Assembly: GCF_014205015.1 (NCBI RefSeq)
Contig: NZ_JACHMO010000001.1
Coordinates: 4,278,001 to 4,342,000, forward strand
Reading direction: 5' to 3'
DNA: 64,000 nt
From: Saccharothrix ecbatanensis
GTDB lineage: Bacteria > Actinomycetota > Actinomycetes > Mycobacteriales > Pseudonocardiaceae
The notes beneath the pieces were generated by a model, which saw only the letters and a program-made list of their open reading frames with translations, did no database searches and had not been told where the DNA came from. Position 1 is the stretch's first letter. Each line of letters opens with the position of its first letter. This document shows, in pieces, positions 54,090 to 64,000 of this stretch. The translations under genes were made by a program, and so were the position numbers.

Positions 54090-55297
54090 CCGCCACCACC
54101 GACACCGGACCGGACGAGCTGCGCGCCCGCATGGTCGACCACATCGCCGCGGCCGGACACCTGCACTCGTCCACCGTGGAACACGCGCTGCGCACCGTGC
54201 CGCGCCACCTCTTCGTGCCCGACGCGACCGTCCAGGACGCCTACGCCAACAGGTCCATCACCATCAAACCCGGCGAACCCGGCGGCAGGCCCGCGAGCTG
54301 CATCTCCGTGCCCACCGTCGTAGCCATGATGCTCGGCCAACTCGACGCCCGCCCAGGCGACCGCGTCCTGGAGATCGGCGCCGGAACGGGCTACAACGCC
54401 GCCTTGCTGGCCGACATCGTCGGCGATACCGGCCAGGTCACCACCATCGACATCCACCCCGACGTCACCGCCCACGCCCGCCAGGCTCTCAACGCCACCG
54501 GCTATGGCGGCGTGCGCGTCACTACCGGCGACGGCGCGCTCGGCCACGTCGACCTCGCACCGTACGACCGGATCATCGTTACCGTCGGCCCGTGGGACCT
54601 GCCGCCCGCCTGGCTGGACCAGCTCGCCCCCAGCGGACGCCTGGTGGTGCCGCTGCACTGGCGCGGCCAAGCTCGCAGCGTCGCGTTCGTCAAACAGGAC
54701 GGTGTGCTGCATGCCACGGACAGCCGACTGTGCGGCTTCATCCCCATGATCGGCGACGGCCAGGACGGCGAACGCAAGATCCGCATCGCCGACGACGTCG
54801 ACCTGCACTTCGACCCCGACCAACCCATCGACCCGGACACCCTGAACGGGGTGCTCGCACAGCTCGCGACCACCGTGTGGTCCGGGGCGTCGATCGTCCC
54901 GATGGAGTCCACCGACCTCATCTGGCCCCGCCTGACCGGCATCGAAGCCGGAACCTGCCGCTTCGCCGCCGCCCAGGCCGCCGTCGAGGCCGGACTATGC
55001 GACCCAGCCTTCCCCTACAGCAGCCCCGCCCTGGTCGAAGGCGACTCACTGGCCTACCTGACCCTGCGCCGACCCGCACCCGACGCCGAAGAACGCCGCT
55101 TCGAACTCGGTGCCACCGGCCACGGCCCACTCGGCGAACAGCTCGCCGAACGGCTGTGCGCCGGGATCCGCGCCTGGGACCACGACCGCACCGCACAACC
55201 CGTCATCACCGCCTACCCCGCCGACACCCCCGACCAGGACCTCACCGGCGGACAGGTGATCAATAAGCGATTCGTCAGGCTCGTCGTCTCCGTCTGA
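54086..55297 (+). CDS. lanSA: PIMT-like O-methyltransferase of lanthipeptide operon (LanS_A)
   Basis: 403 residues from ATG 54086, four-base overlap with lanC. Residues 30-230 are protein L-isoaspartate methyltransferase-like: HALRTVPRHLFVPD, SCISVPTVVAMM, RVLEIGAGTGYNAALLADIVG (SAM site), YDRIIVTVGPWDLPPAWLDQL. A C-terminal extension of about 170 residues (LATTVWSGASIVPMES, SLAYLTLRR) is typical of the LanS group. In OlvS_A this enzyme methylates a core Asp, giving a succinimide that opens to isoaspartate. The substrate is the LanA at 49535. Confidence 0.9.
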   Translation: MTATTDTGPDELRARMVDHIAAAGHLHSSTVEHALRTVPRHLFVPDATVQDAYANRSITIKPGEPGGRPASCISVPTVVAMMLGQLDARPGDRVLEIGAGTGYNAALLADIVGDTGQVTTIDIHPDVTAHARQALNATGYGGVRVTTGDGALGHVDLAPYDRIIVTVGPWDLPPAWLDQLAPSGRLVVPLHWRGQARSVAFVKQDGVLHATDSRLCGFIPMIGDGQDGERKIRIADDVDLHFDPDQPIDPDTLNGVLAQLATTVWSGASIVPMESTDLIWPRLTGIEAGTCRFAAAQAAVEAGLCDPAFPYSSPALVEGDSLAYLTLRRPAPDAEERRFELGATGHGPLGEQLAERLCAGIRAWDHDRTAQPVITAYPADTPDQDLTGGQVINKRFVRLVVSV

Positions 55298-55390
55298 TCA
55301 TGTACGCAAACAACGGCCGGACCGGAACGACATCAGCGCGGAATCCCGCACTTCCGCCATCCCGATCCGGCCGGTTGAGGTACCGAACGC

Positions 55391-56557
55391 TTACGTCCGC
55401 CGTGGCACCGGTACGACGTAGCGGCCGAACACCAGTTCCCGCAGCACGTCGTCCCCACCCTCCACGATCGAGACGTAGCGGATGTCCCGCATCAGCTTCC
55501 CGATCGGCATCTCGTGGGTGTAGCCGAGCCCGCCGAACATCTCCGAACCGACGCTCGCCACGTCCCAGCCCGCCTGACCGCAGAACATCTTCGCGGTCAG
55601 CGCCGACTTCACCGTGCCCTGCCGGTTGAACAGTGCCGGCGCGTCCGGGTCGGCCATGATCTTGTCGAAGTCACGGGCCGAGCGCAGCAGGTGGCTCTTC
55701 ATGACGTCGATCTGCATCTCCATCTGGCCCAGCCGCTGCGCGAACACCGGGCTCTCCAGGAGCGTGCCGTCGCGGAACGGCTTGGTCTTGGCGTAGTTCA
55801 TGCAGTGGTCACGGATGCGCCGCGCGATACCGAGCGCCGTCGTGGCGATCAGGATCCGGCTGGCGTTCAAGCCGATCTCCAGCAGCCGCAGGCCGGAACC
55901 CGCGAGCTGGTTGCCGGCCGGCACCCGGACGTTCTTCAGCGACACCTGGTACGTGTGCGACGCGCGCAGGCCGATGACGTCCCACCGCTTGACGATCTCC
56001 ACACCCGGCGTCCCGCGCGGCACGACTACCGCCGGGTAGTCCTCCGGGTCGTCCGCCGAACGGGCGATGACGACGAGGAAGTCGGCGAAGTCCGTGTTGG
56101 TGGAGAAGAACTTCTCGCCGTTCAGGACGAGGTCTCCCCCGTCCTTCGCGACCACGGTCTCGATCTTGCCGAGCTCACTGCCCGCGGTGCGCTCACTGCC
56201 CAGGGACGCGCAGAACGTGCCGCCCGCCGCCATCGGCGCCAGGTAACGCTGCTTCAGCTCGTCCGACCCGTACAGCTGCACCATCGTGGTGCCGAGGATC
56301 GAGATGAACAGCGTGAAGGCCACGCCCGCGTCACCGTAGGACAGCTCGTTCACGATCTCGACGCTGTCCTCCAGCGTCAACCCGCGGCCACCCAGCTCCT
56401 CCGGCAGCCACCAGTTCGCCAGCCCGGTCTCGCGGAACTTCTCGTACACCTCCAACGGCTTTTCGGTCAACTCGTCGAGTCGCGTCTCATCCGCGCCGAG
56501 TTCGTCCCGGACGAACCGCCGCACGGCCTTCAGGTCTTCTGCCCTCATCGGTCCCAT
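55391..56557 (-). CDS. Acyl-CoA dehydrogenase-like flavoenzyme in PKS cluster
   Basis: 388 residues from ATG 56557 (GTG 56560 and ATG 56548 also in frame). The acyl-CoA dehydrogenase fold is complete: [39 protein letters not shown] (FAD/substrate loop), [18 protein letters not shown], and [37 protein letters not shown] with the catalytic Glu. It starts a few bases after the PKS stop, so it belongs to the same operon. It could desaturate an acyl-CoA or acyl-ACP for starter or extender supply, or tailor the chain; the substrate is not visible. Confidence 0.88.
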   Translation of the reverse strand: MGPMRAEDLKAVRRFVRDELGADETRLDELTEKPLEVYEKFRETGLANWWLPEELGGRGLTLEDSVEIVNELSYGDAGVAFTLFISILGTTMVQLYGSDELKQRYLAPMAAGGTFCASLGSERTAGSELGKIETVVAKDGGDLVLNGEKFFSTNTDFADFLVVIARSADDPEDYPAVVVPRGTPGVEIVKRWDVIGLRASHTYQVSLKNVRVPAGNQLAGSGLRLLEIGLNASRILIATTALGIARRIRDHCMNYAKTKPFRDGTLLESPVFAQRLGQMEMQIDVMKSHLLRSARDFDKIMADPDAPALFNRQGTVKSALTAKMFCGQAGWDVASVGSEMFGGLGYTHEMPIGKLMRDIRYVSIVEGGDDVLRELVFGRYVVPVPRRT

Positions 56558-56561
56558 CACT

Positions 56562-64000
<7,439 letters not shown>

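Overview
The window is about 64 kb of very GC-rich DNA with GTG and TTG starts, good Shine-Dalgarno sites, SUKH, ROK, LacI and TetR genes, XRE/DUF397 pairs, three receptor-type Ser/Thr kinases, secreted plant-polymer hydrolases and modular natural-product enzymes. This fits the chromosome of a filamentous actinomycete. A member of the Pseudonocardiales (Actinosynnema/Saccharothrix/Lentzea type) is my best guess, made from gene content only. No rRNA, tRNA, CRISPR array, phage or insertion sequence was seen.

Layout. 0-16.7 kb holds ordinary genes: a partial SUKH protein; a secreted GH5 mannanase with a CBM2 domain and a perfect CelR/CebR-type operator; a ROK regulator with a second, imperfect copy of that operator; a DUF2330 protein; a secreted hydrolase; methyltransferases; a P-loop kinase; TetR and LacI regulators; an MFS transporter; a Ser/Thr kinase; and a cell-envelope glycosyltransferase with a 55-residue LAxTG microprotein. 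After about 960 bp without a convincing gene, 17.7-30.3 kb is a compact one-strand cluster that I cannot match to a known pathway. It has a 23-residue peptide gene ending Leu-Cys-Gly, a strong hairpin, a PqqD-like domain fused to a heme-oxygenase-like diiron domain, a SufS-type enzyme, a carrier protein fused to a thioesterase-like domain whose catalytic triad looks lost, an MFS exporter, an A-T-C NRPS protein, a free A domain, a DUF885 metallopeptidase and a second SufS-type enzyme. In-frame TTA codons occur in two of the NRPS genes. The NRPS parts form a split dipeptide synthetase (A-T-C, A, T-TE). The peptide, RRE-like domain and peptidase look like RiPP parts. This is the best candidate for an undescribed system.

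30.4-46 kb returns to secreted and sensory functions: a GH11 xylanase, a cysteine-bearing RCC1-repeat protein, a Ser/Thr kinase, an SGNH hydrolase, an FAD oxidase, a PLP fold-type II enzyme, a trypsin-like protease, an M23 peptidase, an alpha/beta hydrolase with its TetR regulator and a perfect operator, and a Ser/Thr kinase whose extracellular part is a cellulose-binding CBM2 domain.

46-55.3 kb is a class I lanthipeptide locus. It has DUF397/XRE regulators and small conserved genes, then a 55-residue LanA, a LanB broken by an apparent frameshift, a LanC and a PIMT-like LanS_A methyltransferase. It should make an isoaspartate- (or succinimide-) containing lanthipeptide of the OlvS_A type. 55.4-64 kb on the minus strand is the 3' end of a modular type I PKS (KS-AT-ACP, then KS-AT-DH-KR-ACP and a docking tail) followed by an acyl-CoA dehydrogenase. 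The PKS runs out of the window.
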